Assembly (NCBI RefSeq): GCF_019891395.1
Contig: NZ_CP078143.1
Location: forward strand, 62,001-126,000
Length of the DNA: 64,000 nucleotides
Source of the DNA: Nitratireductor kimnyeongensis
GTDB taxonomy: Bacteria > Pseudomonadota > Alphaproteobacteria > Rhizobiales > Rhizobiaceae
Reading direction: 5' to 3'
Position 1 is the stretch's first letter. The number at the start of each line of letters is the position of its first letter. The notes beneath the pieces are model-generated. The model searched no databases. It saw only the letters and a program-made list of their open reading frames with translations, and was not told the DNA's origin. Below, in pieces: positions 54,998 through 63,695 of the stretch. The translations under genes and the position numbers were made by a program.

Positions 54998-55512
54998 TAC
55001 AGGCGGTTTTTGGCATTGTAGGCTGGAAGAATTCCGGAAAAACCACCCTTGCGGCGGCTCTTGTCACGGAGTTGACGAAGCGCGGTTTCCGCATTGCCAC
55101 CCTGAAACACGCTCACCATGCTTTCGACATAGATCATGAAGGCACCGATTCTCACCGCCACCGAACCGCGGGAGCCAAGGAGGTGGCAATCGTCTCCGGA
55201 AAACGCTGGGCGATCATTCACGAATTGGACGGAGCACAAGAGCCGCCCCTGACCGAAATGCTCGCACGCCTTTCACCGTGCGACCTCGTCCTGATCGAAG
55301 GTTTCAAACGCGAAAATCATCCAAAGCTGGAATGTAGGCGGCAAGAAGCGCGCAATCTGACCTTCCTGGCAGCAGAAGAGCCGACCATCGTCGCTGTTGC
55401 CGCAGACCACGAGACTGAGACAGGCGATCTTCCATCGTTTGATCTCGGAGAGGTGGAGCAGATCGCCGATTTTATCGTTCGCCACACAGGTATCGGCCGG
55501 CCAGCTCGCTAG
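54994..55512 (+). CDS. mobB: molybdopterin-guanine dinucleotide biosynthesis protein B
   Basis: A 172-residue P-loop protein. The Walker A is GWKNSGKTT. Following strands RIATLKHAHHAFDIDHEGTD and LVLIEGFKRENHPKLE match MobB, which binds GTP and assists MobA. The GTG start (54994) overlaps the mobA stop. Together with moaA this shows that the host makes MGD-type molybdenum cofactor, and suggests at least one such enzyme elsewhere. Confidence 0.92.
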   Translation: MIQAVFGIVGWKNSGKTTLAAALVTELTKRGFRIATLKHAHHAFDIDHEGTDSHRHRTAGAKEVAIVSGKRWAIIHELDGAQEPPLTEMLARLSPCDLVLIEGFKRENHPKLECRRQEARNLTFLAAEEPTIVAVAADHETETGDLPSFDLGEVEQIADFIVRHTGIGRPAR

Positions 55513-55653
55513 GAGAACGAACCCTCTCTTCATTGCATGGGACCAGTCACCTTTAAGGTTGCAATTTGAATAGGATCGGTGGGAATATCCGGCTTCATGT
55601 TCCGCCCGGCAGGAGGCCGGAAGCGGCAGATAATAAAATTGAGAGGAACCAGA

Positions 55654-56439
55654 ATGCGAATTTCAAGGCGTATCGCGCTTGCACTGCCTGCGGCAGCTTT
55701 GGCTCTGGCAGTGGGCTCGGCTCATGCCCAGGACATGATGAAGCTCAAGATCGGCACCGAAGGCGCCTATCCCCCCTTCAACAACCTGACCGCAGACGGC
55801 TCTCTTGAAGGGTTTGACATCGATATCGCCAAAGCGCTTTGCGAAGAGATGAAGGCTGAATGCGAGTTCGTCACGCAGGACTGGGACGGTATTATTCCCG
55901 CGTTGCAGGCGGGCAAGTTCGACGCCATCGTGGCTTCCATGTCAATCACGGAAGAGCGCAAGAAACAGGTCGACTTCACCAACAAGTATTACAACACACC
56001 ACCCGCACTGGTCGTGCCCAGGGAGTCGGATATTGCCGGCACCTCCCCGGAGGATCTGGCGGGCAAGGTCATCGGCGCACAGGGGGCGACGACCCACGCG
56101 AACTTTGCCGAAACCACCTTCGCCGATAGCGATGTGAAGGTCTATCCGACCGCGGAGGAATACAAACTCGATATGGTCAATGGACGGCTCGATGCCGTCA
56201 TCGATGACATCATCGTTCTGCAAGAGTTTCTCGACAGCGACGACGGCGCCTGCTGCAAGGTTCTGGGCACACTTACCCCGCGTGAGGACATTTACGGCCC
56301 AGGGATCGGCATTGCTGTGCGTCAGGGCGAAGACGAGCTTCGCGAAAAACTGAATGCCGCCATCACAGTCATTCGCGAGAATGGAAAATACAAGGAAATC
56401 AACGACAAGTATTTCACGTTCGACGCTTACGGCGACTGA
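55654..56439 (+). CDS. polar amino acid ABC transporter substrate-binding protein
   Basis: A 261-residue periplasmic binding protein. The signal peptide is MRISRRIALALPAAALALAV with cleavage near AHAQD. The mature protein follows the family-3 pattern: KIGTEGAYPPFNNLTADGSL, EGFDIDIAKALCEEM, and the ASMSITEERKKQVDFTNKYY hinge. It resembles lysine/arginine/ornithine-, histidine- or opine-type binding proteins. The ATG at 55654 follows GAGAGG. It heads an operon with two permeases and is separated from them by a strong hairpin at 56468. Confidence 0.92.
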   Translation: MRISRRIALALPAAALALAVGSAHAQDMMKLKIGTEGAYPPFNNLTADGSLEGFDIDIAKALCEEMKAECEFVTQDWDGIIPALQAGKFDAIVASMSITEERKKQVDFTNKYYNTPPALVVPRESDIAGTSPEDLAGKVIGAQGATTHANFAETTFADSDVKVYPTAEEYKLDMVNGRLDAVIDDIIVLQEFLDSDDGACCKVLGTLTPREDIYGPGIGIAVRQGEDELREKLNAAITVIRENGKYKEINDKYFTFDAYGD

Positions 56440-56467
56440 GCGTCGTTATGTCCTGATGATACTGTCA

Positions 56468-56499
56468 CAGGCGGCCGCCTCCGGGAGTGCGGCCGCCTG
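56468..56499 (+). terminator. strong GC hairpin between binding-protein and permease genes
   Basis: Perfect 11-bp stem CAGGCGGCCGC/GCGGCCGCCTG (56468-56478 with 56489-56499), loop 10 nt, no T-run. A second, 6-bp hairpin follows at 56510-56527. Probably raises binding-protein mRNA stability or gives partial termination, so the binding protein exceeds the permeases. Confidence 0.65.
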
Positions 56500-56593
56500 A
56501 ATTGCATGCGGCTCTGGTGTGAGAGCCCGAACAAAAAAATCGCCAATTCGCATCAAATGCCGGGTCAGGCGGTTCGGACAGGGGTGTTGGGAG

Positions 56594-57307
56594 ATGGAAA
56601 GGGTCTGGACCCTTTTGAGTTTTGGGCCGGAAGGCTGGGGCGATGATATAGCCAAGGGCGTGCTTCTGACGGTTTCTTTGGCATTGGCAACGTTGCCGCT
56701 GGGACTGGCAATCGGTTTTTTCGTCGCCTTGGGAAAGCGCTCGAGCGACAAGGCCTTACGTCTTGCGGCCAACATCTATACGACGATCTTTCGCGGGTTG
56801 CCTGAGCTTTTGACGCTCTTCCTCGTTTTCTACGGCGCGCAGATTGGCCTTCAGCAGATCGTGCGGCTGTTCAATCCAGAGGCGAGCATAGAGATCAATG
56901 CTTTTGTGGCAGGCATGGTCGCGCTCGGCGCCGTGTTCTCCTCCTACGCCAGCGAAGTGTTTCTGGCCGCGTTCCGGGCCATTCCGCAGGGTCAGTATGA
57001 GGGCGGTCAGGCGATCGGTCTTTCGAACGGGCAGACCATGCGCCTCATCATCCTGCCGCAACTCCTGAGACTGGCGCTGCCTGGCCTTTCAAATCTCTGG
57101 CTCATCCTATTGAAAGACACCGCGCTCGTTTCGGTGATCGGCCTCGCCGATATCCTGCGCCAGACCGGCATTGCCGCACGCGTCACAAAGGAAGCTTTCC
57201 TGTTCTTTGGGATAGCCTGCCTGCTTTATCTCGTGTTGGCCATGCTATCCTCAATCGTGCTCGGAATGATCGAGAACTGGACCAAACGTCATGGAGTCCA
57301 GCGATGA
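56594..57307 (+). CDS. polar amino acid ABC transporter permease
   Basis: A 237-residue inner-membrane subunit of the HisQ/OccQ type. The first helix follows GWGDDIAKGVLLTVSLALAT. The EAA motif is in GQYEGGQAIGLSNGQTMRLI with the expected LPQ after it. The start ATG at 56594 follows GGGAG. The gene's stop overlaps the next permease's start by 4 nt, so the pair is coupled. Substrate is a polar amino acid or opine-like compound, inferred from the binding protein. Confidence 0.92.
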   Translation: MERVWTLLSFGPEGWGDDIAKGVLLTVSLALATLPLGLAIGFFVALGKRSSDKALRLAANIYTTIFRGLPELLTLFLVFYGAQIGLQQIVRLFNPEASIEINAFVAGMVALGAVFSSYASEVFLAAFRAIPQGQYEGGQAIGLSNGQTMRLIILPQLLRLALPGLSNLWLILLKDTALVSVIGLADILRQTGIAARVTKEAFLFFGIACLLYLVLAMLSSIVLGMIENWTKRHGVQR

Positions 57308-58128
57308 GTGTCGAAACACAAGCAGCAGTCGAGCGTCCGCCCGTCATCAAACAGGGTTGGACGCGCGCCCGCATGATCGGCGTGGTCCTGCTTGCGATCT
57401 GGGCAGCACTAGGTCTTGCTGTTCTGGGCTTCATGATCAACAGCTGGGACCCGGACATTTTCACCCGCTACGCGCCGCGCTACCTCTCAGGCCTGTGGAT
57501 CACCGTCCAGCTTGTCGTCGTTTCAGTGTTCCTGGGCGCAATCCTTTCCGTGCCCATCGCTCTTGGGCGCTCCTCGAAGAACAAGCTGGTCGGCACCCTC
57601 GCCTACGCCTATGTCTACTTTTTCCGTGGAACCCCTCTGCTCGCCCAGACCTTCCTGGTCTACTACGGCCTCGGTTCATTCAGACCGGAACTCCAGGCTG
57701 TCGGATTGTGGACGTTCTTCCGGGAAGCCTGGTACTGCGCCGTCTTCGCTTTCACGCTCAACACTGCCGCCTACCAGGCAGAGATCCTGCGCGGAGCCAT
57801 CGAAAGCGTCGGCAAGGGCCAATGGGAAGCGGCGGCGGCAATGGGCCTGTCCAGATTTCAAACCGCGCGAAAAATCATCCTCCCGCAGGCGCTTATTGTC
57901 GCGCTCAGGCCCTATGGCAATGAGATCATACTGATGATCAAGGGATCGGCCATCGTCGCTATCATCACGGTCTATGACCTGATGGGCGAGACACGCCGCG
58001 CCTACGCACGCACCTTCGATTTCCAAACTTACATCTGGGCGGCGATCATCTATCTTGGCCTCGTCGAGATCCTCCGCAACGCCGTTGATTGGATCGAACG
58101 TCGAATTACCAAGCATTTGAAGCGCTGA
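57304..58128 (+). CDS. polar amino acid ABC transporter permease
   Basis: A 274-residue partner permease of the HisM/OccM type, with a longer N-terminus (about 35 residues before the first helix). The conserved stretches are YLSGLWITVQLVVVSVFLGA, YFFRGTPLLAQTFLVYYGLG and an EAA loop GQWEAAAAMGLSRFQTARKI. The start overlaps the previous permease stop by 4 nt. No ATP-binding subunit is encoded next to these three genes, so the ATPase must be supplied by another locus. The next gene is a dehydrogenase 37 nt later. Confidence 0.92.
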   Translation: MSVETQAAVERPPVIKQGWTRARMIGVVLLAIWAALGLAVLGFMINSWDPDIFTRYAPRYLSGLWITVQLVVVSVFLGAILSVPIALGRSSKNKLVGTLAYAYVYFFRGTPLLAQTFLVYYGLGSFRPELQAVGLWTFFREAWYCAVFAFTLNTAAYQAEILRGAIESVGKGQWEAAAAMGLSRFQTARKIILPQALIVALRPYGNEIILMIKGSAIVAIITVYDLMGETRRAYARTFDFQTYIWAAIIYLGLVEILRNAVDWIERRITKHLKR

Positions 58129-58165
58129 CGCGCGCAACACAGCATACAAGGGAGAAGGTTTCGAA

Positions 58166-59035
58166 ATGGCGGAAGTCGCATTCATCGGACTCGGGGTCAT
58201 GGGATATCCGATGGCCGCACATCTTCAGAACAAGGGCGGTCATGCGGTTACCGTGTACAATCGCACGGCAGCGAAGGCCGAGAGCTGGGTCAAGGAGCAT
58301 GGAGGCGCGTACGCGCCGACACCGCGGGAAGCAGCGATCGACAAGGATTTCGTCTTCGCCTGTGTGGGCAATGACGACGATCTTCGCTCGGTGACGCTCG
58401 GCGAAGATGGCGCCTTCCAGAGCATGAAGCAGGGCGCGGTCTTTATCGACAACACCACAGCGTCGCCAGAGGTTGCGCGCGAGCTCGCCGACGAGGCGAA
58501 GAAGCGTGGCTTCGCTTTCATCGACGCACCCGTCTCAGGTGGACAGGCCGGTGCGGAAAATGGCGTCCTGACCGTGATGTGCGGCGGCGAAGAGGCAGTC
58601 TTTGACAAGGCCAAACCGGTGATCGAAACCTTTGCACGTATGGTTGGCCTGATGGGTCCGGCCGGCGCGGGGCAATTGACGAAAATGATCAACCAGATCT
58701 GCATCGCAGGGCTGGTGCAAGGGCTTGCCGAAGGCATTCACTTTGGCCAGAAGGCCGGACTCGATATCGAGAAAGTCGTCGACGTCATCTCCAAGGGAGC
58801 GGCCGGCTCCTGGCAGATGGAGAACCGTCACAAGACCATGAGTGAAGGGAAATACGACTTCGGCTTCGCGGTTGACTGGATGCGCAAGGATCTGGGCATT
58901 TGCCTGGCAGAGGCTGATCGCAACGGCGCCAGCCTGCCCGTCACCGCGCTGGTGGATCAGTTTTACAAGGATATACAGAAAATGGGCGGAAATCGCTGGG
59001 ATACGTCGTCCTTGCTCGCCCGGCTTGCGAAATAG
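58166..59035 (+). CDS. NAD(P)-dependent beta-hydroxyacid dehydrogenase (3-hydroxyisobutyrate/glyoxylate-succinic semialdehyde reductase family)
   Basis: A 289-residue oxidoreductase. The Rossmann fold is AEVAFIGLGVMGYPMAAHLQ. The substrate motif is DAPVSGGQAGAENGVLTVMC and the catalytic Lys is in AGAGQLTKMINQICIAGL. These fit the GLYR1-like/HIBADH group, which includes glyoxylate and succinic-semialdehyde reductases. The ATG follows GGGAGAAGG. It is 37 nt downstream of the permease gene and may be co-transcribed; its substrate could come from the imported amino acid. Confidence 0.9.
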   Translation: MAEVAFIGLGVMGYPMAAHLQNKGGHAVTVYNRTAAKAESWVKEHGGAYAPTPREAAIDKDFVFACVGNDDDLRSVTLGEDGAFQSMKQGAVFIDNTTASPEVARELADEAKKRGFAFIDAPVSGGQAGAENGVLTVMCGGEEAVFDKAKPVIETFARMVGLMGPAGAGQLTKMINQICIAGLVQGLAEGIHFGQKAGLDIEKVVDVISKGAAGSWQMENRHKTMSEGKYDFGFAVDWMRKDLGICLAEADRNGASLPVTALVDQFYKDIQKMGGNRWDTSSLLARLAK

Positions 59036-59044
59036 GAGCCGATA

Positions 59045-59602
59045 ATGACCAGGCGATGCGCGGCATGTCTGGCAGCAGCACTTGCTGCTCTGCCCGCATC
59101 GGTCTGTTCCACTTCAACGGCTAACGGTTCCGGAATTCCCGAGCACTCGGAAGGCGTTCCTCTGATCACATGGAGCGATCTTGCCTCGCCCGCTCCTGTG
59201 GAGAAACGAAACACTCGCTCAGCCGATCTCAGAGGGCAGACTGTCAGCCTCTCCGGCTTTCTTCTAGCTGCCGACTTGGAAGGTGAGCTTGTCTATTCCT
59301 TCATCCTGGTGGCCCGCCGTGGTGCGTGCAGCCACATGCAGCAACCATCTCCCGATCAGGTCGTCCGAGTCGTTCCGTCGACCCCGTACCGGTTGAGCTC
59401 CAACTATGAGCCAGTAACAATAACCGGCTCTCTCCAGTCCGGACATGAAAAAACTCAGCTTTTCATTCTCGACGGCCCAGCGATTATAGAGTCGGCCTAC
59501 ACGATGCGGCGTGCAACGGTCACTCCAAACAAGAGTTCGCCGGCACAGCGGACGCCCTTCTTCGGCAATCCCTGGCATCGTGTCGTGAACGACGACGAAT
59601 AG
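59045..59602 (+). CDS. DUF3299-like exported protein
   Basis: A 185-residue secreted protein. The signal region is MTRRCAACLAAALAALPASV. The core has GQTVSLSGFLLAADLEGELV, then CSHMQQPSPDQVVRV, which resembles the Cys-His-(P)4-type motif of DUF3299 proteins. Function is unknown, though the family is often periplasmic. It lies 9 nt after the dehydrogenase gene, and its 3' end nearly meets the convergent Lrp regulator gene. Confidence 0.6.
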   Translation: MTRRCAACLAAALAALPASVCSTSTANGSGIPEHSEGVPLITWSDLASPAPVEKRNTRSADLRGQTVSLSGFLLAADLEGELVYSFILVARRGACSHMQQPSPDQVVRVVPSTPYRLSSNYEPVTITGSLQSGHEKTQLFILDGPAIIESAYTMRRATVTPNKSSPAQRTPFFGNPWHRVVNDDE

Positions 59603-59607
59603 CCTGC

Positions 59608-60102
59608 TCAGCCACCATTGCCGCCGCCTGAATCCTTGTCCAGTACAAGATAGTCGAGCGGCAGTTCGGTCGTGTATTTGATCTGCTCCATGGCGAATGT
59701 GGATGACACATCGCGGATTTCGATCTTCGCGATCAGCTTCTTGTAAAATGCATCATAGGCGGCGATGTCCGGCACCACGACACGAAGCAGATAGTCCACC
59801 TCGCCACTCATCCGGTAAAACTCGACAACCTCGGGAAATTGCTGGATCACCTCGGAGAAACGCTTCAACCATTCGTGGCTGTGCATGTTGGTGCGGATCG
59901 AGACGAAAACGTTGACCCGGGCATTGACCCTTTCCGGATCAAGCACCGCGACGCGCCGGCGAATGACGCCTTCTTCCTCCAGCTTCTGGATACGCCTCCA
60001 GCACGGCGTGGTGGAGAGCCCGACCTTTTTTGCCACATCGGCTACGGCAAGGGTGGAATTTTCCTGCAGCAAACGCAGGATCTTGCGATCAAGGCGGTCC
60101 AT
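59608..60102 (-). CDS. Lrp/AsnC family transcriptional regulator
   Basis: A 164-residue regulator. The helix-turn-helix is STLAVADVAKKVGLSTTPCW, followed by RRIQKLEEEGVIRRRVAVLD, and the RAM domain (about 75-150) binds effectors, usually amino acids. The ATG at 60102 (MDRLDRKILRLLQENST) is preferred over a TTG at 60108. It lies next to the amino acid transport and dehydrogenase genes and may respond to the imported compound, though this is inference. Confidence 0.92.
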   Translation of the reverse strand: MDRLDRKILRLLQENSTLAVADVAKKVGLSTTPCWRRIQKLEEEGVIRRRVAVLDPERVNARVNVFVSIRTNMHSHEWLKRFSEVIQQFPEVVEFYRMSGEVDYLLRVVVPDIAAYDAFYKKLIAKIEIRDVSSTFAMEQIKYTTELPLDYLVLDKDSGGGNGG

Positions 60103-60201
60103 AATCAACTCCGAGGAAAATGATTTCCTAAAATGACAAGAGATCGCGCTGGCAACAAGAAATTTTTTGCCCGTATCGAACGATACTCAATCGGATATTC
60201 C

Positions 60202-60828
60202 TCATTTTTCGGAAAGAAGCCGATGAATTTCCTCACGCAGCACCGGCAATAATTCGCGTTCAAACCAGGGATTCTTTTTTAGCCACCCTGTGTTGCGCCA
60301 TGAAGGATGAGGCAGCGGCAAAACGCGGGGGCGCAGGTCCAGCGAGATCAGGCGACGCCAGTCAAGCACGGTTTCGGTCAGGGTCCTGGATTTCTCGAAC
60401 CCGAGGTGCCAGGCTTGTGCATACTGCCCGATGACGAGAACAAGCTCGATCTGCGGCATTGCCGCCATCAGTTGCGCCCGCCATGCCGGTGCACACTCGC
60501 GACGGGGCGGCAGATCCCCGCCTTTGGCATCAAGACCCGGGAAGCAAAATCCCATCGGCGCAATGGCAAAGCAGGCGGGGTCATAAAATTGAGACCGCTC
60601 CACCTGAAGCCAGTCCCGCAAGCGATCCCCGGACCGATCGTCGAATGGCAGACCCGAGGCGTGGACCCGCGTCCCCGGTGCCTGCCCGGCAATGAGGATG
60701 CGAGCCTTTTTCGACCCTACCACAACAGGGCGGGGCTCATGCGGCAGAGGGGCGCCCATCGGTTGCTCGACGCAAATCCGGCAACTGCGAATTCGCGCCA
60801 GCAATGGTTCAAGTTGCGGCTTCTGCAC
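60202..60828 (-). CDS. uracil-DNA glycosylase family protein
   Basis: A 208-residue protein of the UDG superfamily. It has CRIC near the N-terminus, ILIAGQAPGTRVHASGLPFD (the GQAPG active-site loop) and LPLPHPSWRNTGWL, the C-terminal DNA-interaction motif. It is close to a group of family 4/5-like proteins with fewer cysteines, so uracil excision is likely but not proven. It starts with GTG at 60828. It is the last gene of a minus-strand run: thermonuclease-like, GST, UDG. Confidence 0.82.
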   Translation of the reverse strand: MQKPQLEPLLARIRSCRICVEQPMGAPLPHEPRPVVVGSKKARILIAGQAPGTRVHASGLPFDDRSGDRLRDWLQVERSQFYDPACFAIAPMGFCFPGLDAKGGDLPPRRECAPAWRAQLMAAMPQIELVLVIGQYAQAWHLGFEKSRTLTETVLDWRRLISLDLRPRVLPLPHPSWRNTGWLKKNPWFERELLPVLREEIHRLLSEK

Positions 60829-60838
60829 GTCGGGCCTC

Positions 60839-61450
60839 TCAGGCCTTCGCGCTCGGGCGGCCGGCGACGGTGTGATACCAGCGCATCAAATGATCGAGCC
60901 CATCCGGCACTGACAGGCGTGCAAGCTTCATGAAATCGATGCTGACAAGCCCGGTAATGTCGGCGATTGAGTAAACTTCACCCGCAATGAATGGACGGTC
61001 GGCCAACGCCTTATTGAGATAGTCAAGAAATTCCAGAGCCTTGGGTTTGTTTGCTTCCCCCCATTCCGCAATCTGCGGCACTTCCCAATCCTTCATGGCC
61101 GGATGCAAATGCCGGAAGGCTTGCGCAATGGGATGAAACAGATGCATTTCAACACGGCGCTGCCACATTTCTACGGTTGCGCTGCCGAGTGCACCATTGC
61201 CGAAAAGTGCCGGCTCGGGCTGGAGCCCCTCAAAATAGCGGCATATGGCAACCGTTTCAGTCAAAACAGTCCCGTCGTCCAACTCCAGAACAGGCAGACG
61301 TTGCAGCGGGTTGAGACGTGTCAGCGTTTCAGACTTGTGCTCCATGTCGCCCATGTCGACCGGCTCGATCGGCACTTCAATCGCCTTCTCCGCAAGAAAT
61401 ATCCGCACGCGCCTCGGGTTGGGTGCCCGGCCACCATCATAGAGCTTCAT
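60839..61450 (-). CDS. glutathione S-transferase
   Basis: A 203-residue GST. The thioredoxin-like N-terminal domain begins MKLYDGGRAPNPRRVRIFL and contains LNPLQRLPVLELDDGTVLTE, with the conserved cis-Pro. The C-terminal helical domain carries FIAGEVYSIADITGLVSIDF. The typical start ATG at 61450 overlaps the stop of the thermonuclease-like gene by 4 nt, and the UDG gene begins 10 nt after its stop. Substrate is unknown. Confidence 0.93.
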   Translation of the reverse strand: MKLYDGGRAPNPRRVRIFLAEKAIEVPIEPVDMGDMEHKSETLTRLNPLQRLPVLELDDGTVLTETVAICRYFEGLQPEPALFGNGALGSATVEMWQRRVEMHLFHPIAQAFRHLHPAMKDWEVPQIAEWGEANKPKALEFLDYLNKALADRPFIAGEVYSIADITGLVSIDFMKLARLSVPDGLDHLMRWYHTVAGRPSAKA

Positions 61451-62058
61451 GTTCTGCTCCCCTTACCTGAAAACCAACCCATGCCCCACTCCCAAAGGCG
61501 CCTCAATAAATCGCCGTCGCCGGTAAGTGGCTCTCCCTGATGTTGCTCTCGCCAATCGCGCGGCGCCTCGAAGCTGCCCGCCCATATGCCGTTCTGGGCC
61601 CTGCGCGCATCCGCTTCAACCGCATCATAATCGCCATAGGCCAATGCCCAGCCTGATGCTACGAGCGCCTCCCCCAGATCGGCATCCTGGACCCTACAGC
61701 GCGCGAGCAAGCGATCATAGCGATCACGCTGATAGCCCTCGCAAATGACCTCCCTACCACTCACCAGCTGGCGCAAAGCCCGAAGCGCCTCGCGCCCGCA
61801 AGCATAGTCCTTACCATCGCGGGTGCACCGTTGCTGTAATTCCGGAGCATCAATACCTTCCAGGCGAATGCGCTCGCCCGCGAGCGTCAGCGTATCGCCA
61901 TCATGTACGATCACGTTACCTCTCAGCGTCTGCCCGCCAAGGCGTTGCACCCTGTCGACCAAGAGCGCAATTCCGCCCAACAACAAGAGTGTCAGCAGGA
62001 TATCCGTGAAGCGAATTGATCTGCGGCCGCGGCTCCCTCTGTTTCGTCGGCCTCTCAT
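61447..62058 (-). CDS. thermonuclease (SNase)-like membrane-anchored protein
   Basis: A 203-residue protein with an N-terminal transmembrane helix (residues 17-35, RFTDILLTLLLLGGIALLVD) and an SNase-like OB fold. The fold shows VHDGDTLTLAGERIRLEGID (Asp and Arg), GKDYACGREALRALRQLV and RDRYDRLLARC, the equivalents of the catalytic Asp/Arg/Glu set. It may be an exported nuclease. A further C-terminal extension is Trp/Gly-rich. It is the first gene of the GST-UDG unit. Confidence 0.85.
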   Translation of the reverse strand: MRGRRNRGSRGRRSIRFTDILLTLLLLGGIALLVDRVQRLGGQTLRGNVIVHDGDTLTLAGERIRLEGIDAPELQQRCTRDGKDYACGREALRALRQLVSGREVICEGYQRDRYDRLLARCRVQDADLGEALVASGWALAYGDYDAVEADARRAQNGIWAGSFEAPRDWREQHQGEPLTGDGDLLRRLWEWGMGWFSGKGSRT

Positions 62059-62127
62059 GCTTTGAAGGGTCTCTTAATCATTCACGAATAAGTTGAGCAA
62101 TGAATAGCGGGAATTCAATATCGGGTT

Positions 62128-63669
62128 ATGGTGCCGGAAGCGTCAAAATCGGCCAACAAGTTCGCCGACAAGTTCATTGTGGACCGCACCAAGCCACATC
62201 GCAACAGCAATGTGGGGCTTGCCGTGCGGCGTACGCGCGACAGGCTGTCTCAAACTCTTGGGCCACCCGACTTCAATCGCGACATGCTGAAACTCCACGC
62301 GCGCGATATTGTCTCAAACGCCGTCAAGCCGACTTTACTCATACTGGCGATGAGCCTCGGCGGCATCTATCTTGGGCTTGATCCGATAGCCACATGTCTC
62401 TGGGCCCTCACCTGCCTTGTCTGTTATGCGCCGCTTTTCTTGCTCGCACGTCACGTGGAGCGGATGTTGGAAAACGAGATTGAAGTCACGCGCATGCGGC
62501 AATGGTTGTTTGCCGCCCATTTCATCAGCGGCCTTGGCTGGGCGTATTTCGCATATCTGTCTCTTCCTGCCAGCACATTCTCCGAACCACAAATCATGCA
62601 GGGCGCGCTTCTCCTTCTCGTCATCGCCGGGACCGCAATTGCGACGGCGACCCTGGGCGGTGCCCTGGTGGCAGCGTTCGCGCTTCCGATCTGCATGTTT
62701 GCCTTTAAAGTCAGCGAGGGCCCGACAACGGGTTCGATGATGATGTGTCTGGTTCTGGCGGCTTCGCTCCCATTTCTCGCCTACGTCGCACACCATCGAA
62801 ATCGTGCCGCATTGACGCTGCTTTCGTTTCAAAGTGAGAAGAATGCGTTGGTAGGAGAGCTGGAAACTGCCAAATCCATGTCCGACGAAGCCCGCCGGCG
62901 CGCCGAGGAAGCCAATCTGGCAAAATCGCGCTTTCTCGCATCCATGAGCCATGAGCTTCGAACGCCGCTTAATGCCATTCTGGGATTCTCAGAAGTTATG
63001 GCAAACCAAGTTCTGGGACCGCTTGAGAACACCACGTATCGCGAATATGCGAACGATATTCACAGTTCCGGCAAACACCTGCTTAGTCTGATCAATGAGA
63101 TACTCGATCTCTCGCGCATCGAAGCTGGGCGCTATCGGCTCAACGAAGAACCATTGTCCCTCGACGCGATTGTGGAGGATTGCTGCCGCCTGATGGAAAT
63201 GAAGGCGCGTGGCAAGGACATTTCTTTCAGGATTGATGTCGAGCCCACTTTGTTGAGACTTTTTGCCGACGAACGCGCGGTTCGCCAGATCACACTCAAT
63301 CTTCTGTCAAACGCGATCAAGTTCAGTCCGACGGGAAGTGCTGTCCACATCAGGGTTGGATGGACGGCAGGAGGCGGCCAATACATCGCGATAAAGGACA
63401 ATGGTCCTGGCATCCCGGAGGACGAACTCGCAGTGGTGCTTTCCGCGTTCGGACAAGGTTCCATAGCCATCAAGAGCGCTGAACAGGGCACAGGCCTCGG
63501 CTTGCCTATTGTGCAGGGCCTGGCGGCTCTGCACAACGGCGTTTTCGAGCTCAATTCGAAACTTCGTTCAGGCACCGATGCCATCGTTGCCTTTCCGCGT
63601 TCGCGCGTGATGGAGGAACTCCCGGCTGTACCGACTGAGCGCAGGCGCTCAGCAAGCGGGAGTGTCTGA
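62128..63669 (+). CDS. membrane sensor histidine kinase, PleC/DivJ-like
   Basis: A 513-residue kinase. After a 70-residue N-terminus six membrane helices lie between about residues 72 and 230, followed by a short coiled linker (ETAKSMSDEARRRAEEANLA). His275 is in SMSHELRTPLNAILGFSEVM. The catalytic domain has NLLSNAIKF (N-box), DNGPGIP (G1) and GTGLGLPI (G2). The DHp sequence, LGPLENTTYREYANDIHSSG and IEAGRYRLNEE, is close to the PleC/DivJ group that controls DivK and the cell cycle. No response regulator neighbours it. The ATG at 62128 is taken as start. Confidence 0.85.
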   Translation: MVPEASKSANKFADKFIVDRTKPHRNSNVGLAVRRTRDRLSQTLGPPDFNRDMLKLHARDIVSNAVKPTLLILAMSLGGIYLGLDPIATCLWALTCLVCYAPLFLLARHVERMLENEIEVTRMRQWLFAAHFISGLGWAYFAYLSLPASTFSEPQIMQGALLLLVIAGTAIATATLGGALVAAFALPICMFAFKVSEGPTTGSMMMCLVLAASLPFLAYVAHHRNRAALTLLSFQSEKNALVGELETAKSMSDEARRRAEEANLAKSRFLASMSHELRTPLNAILGFSEVMANQVLGPLENTTYREYANDIHSSGKHLLSLINEILDLSRIEAGRYRLNEEPLSLDAIVEDCCRLMEMKARGKDISFRIDVEPTLLRLFADERAVRQITLNLLSNAIKFSPTGSAVHIRVGWTAGGGQYIAIKDNGPGIPEDELAVVLSAFGQGSIAIKSAEQGTGLGLPIVQGLAALHNGVFELNSKLRSGTDAIVAFPRSRVMEELPAVPTERRRSASGSV

Positions 63670-63695
63670 ACCTGAATCTTGCGGAAATGGTTCGC

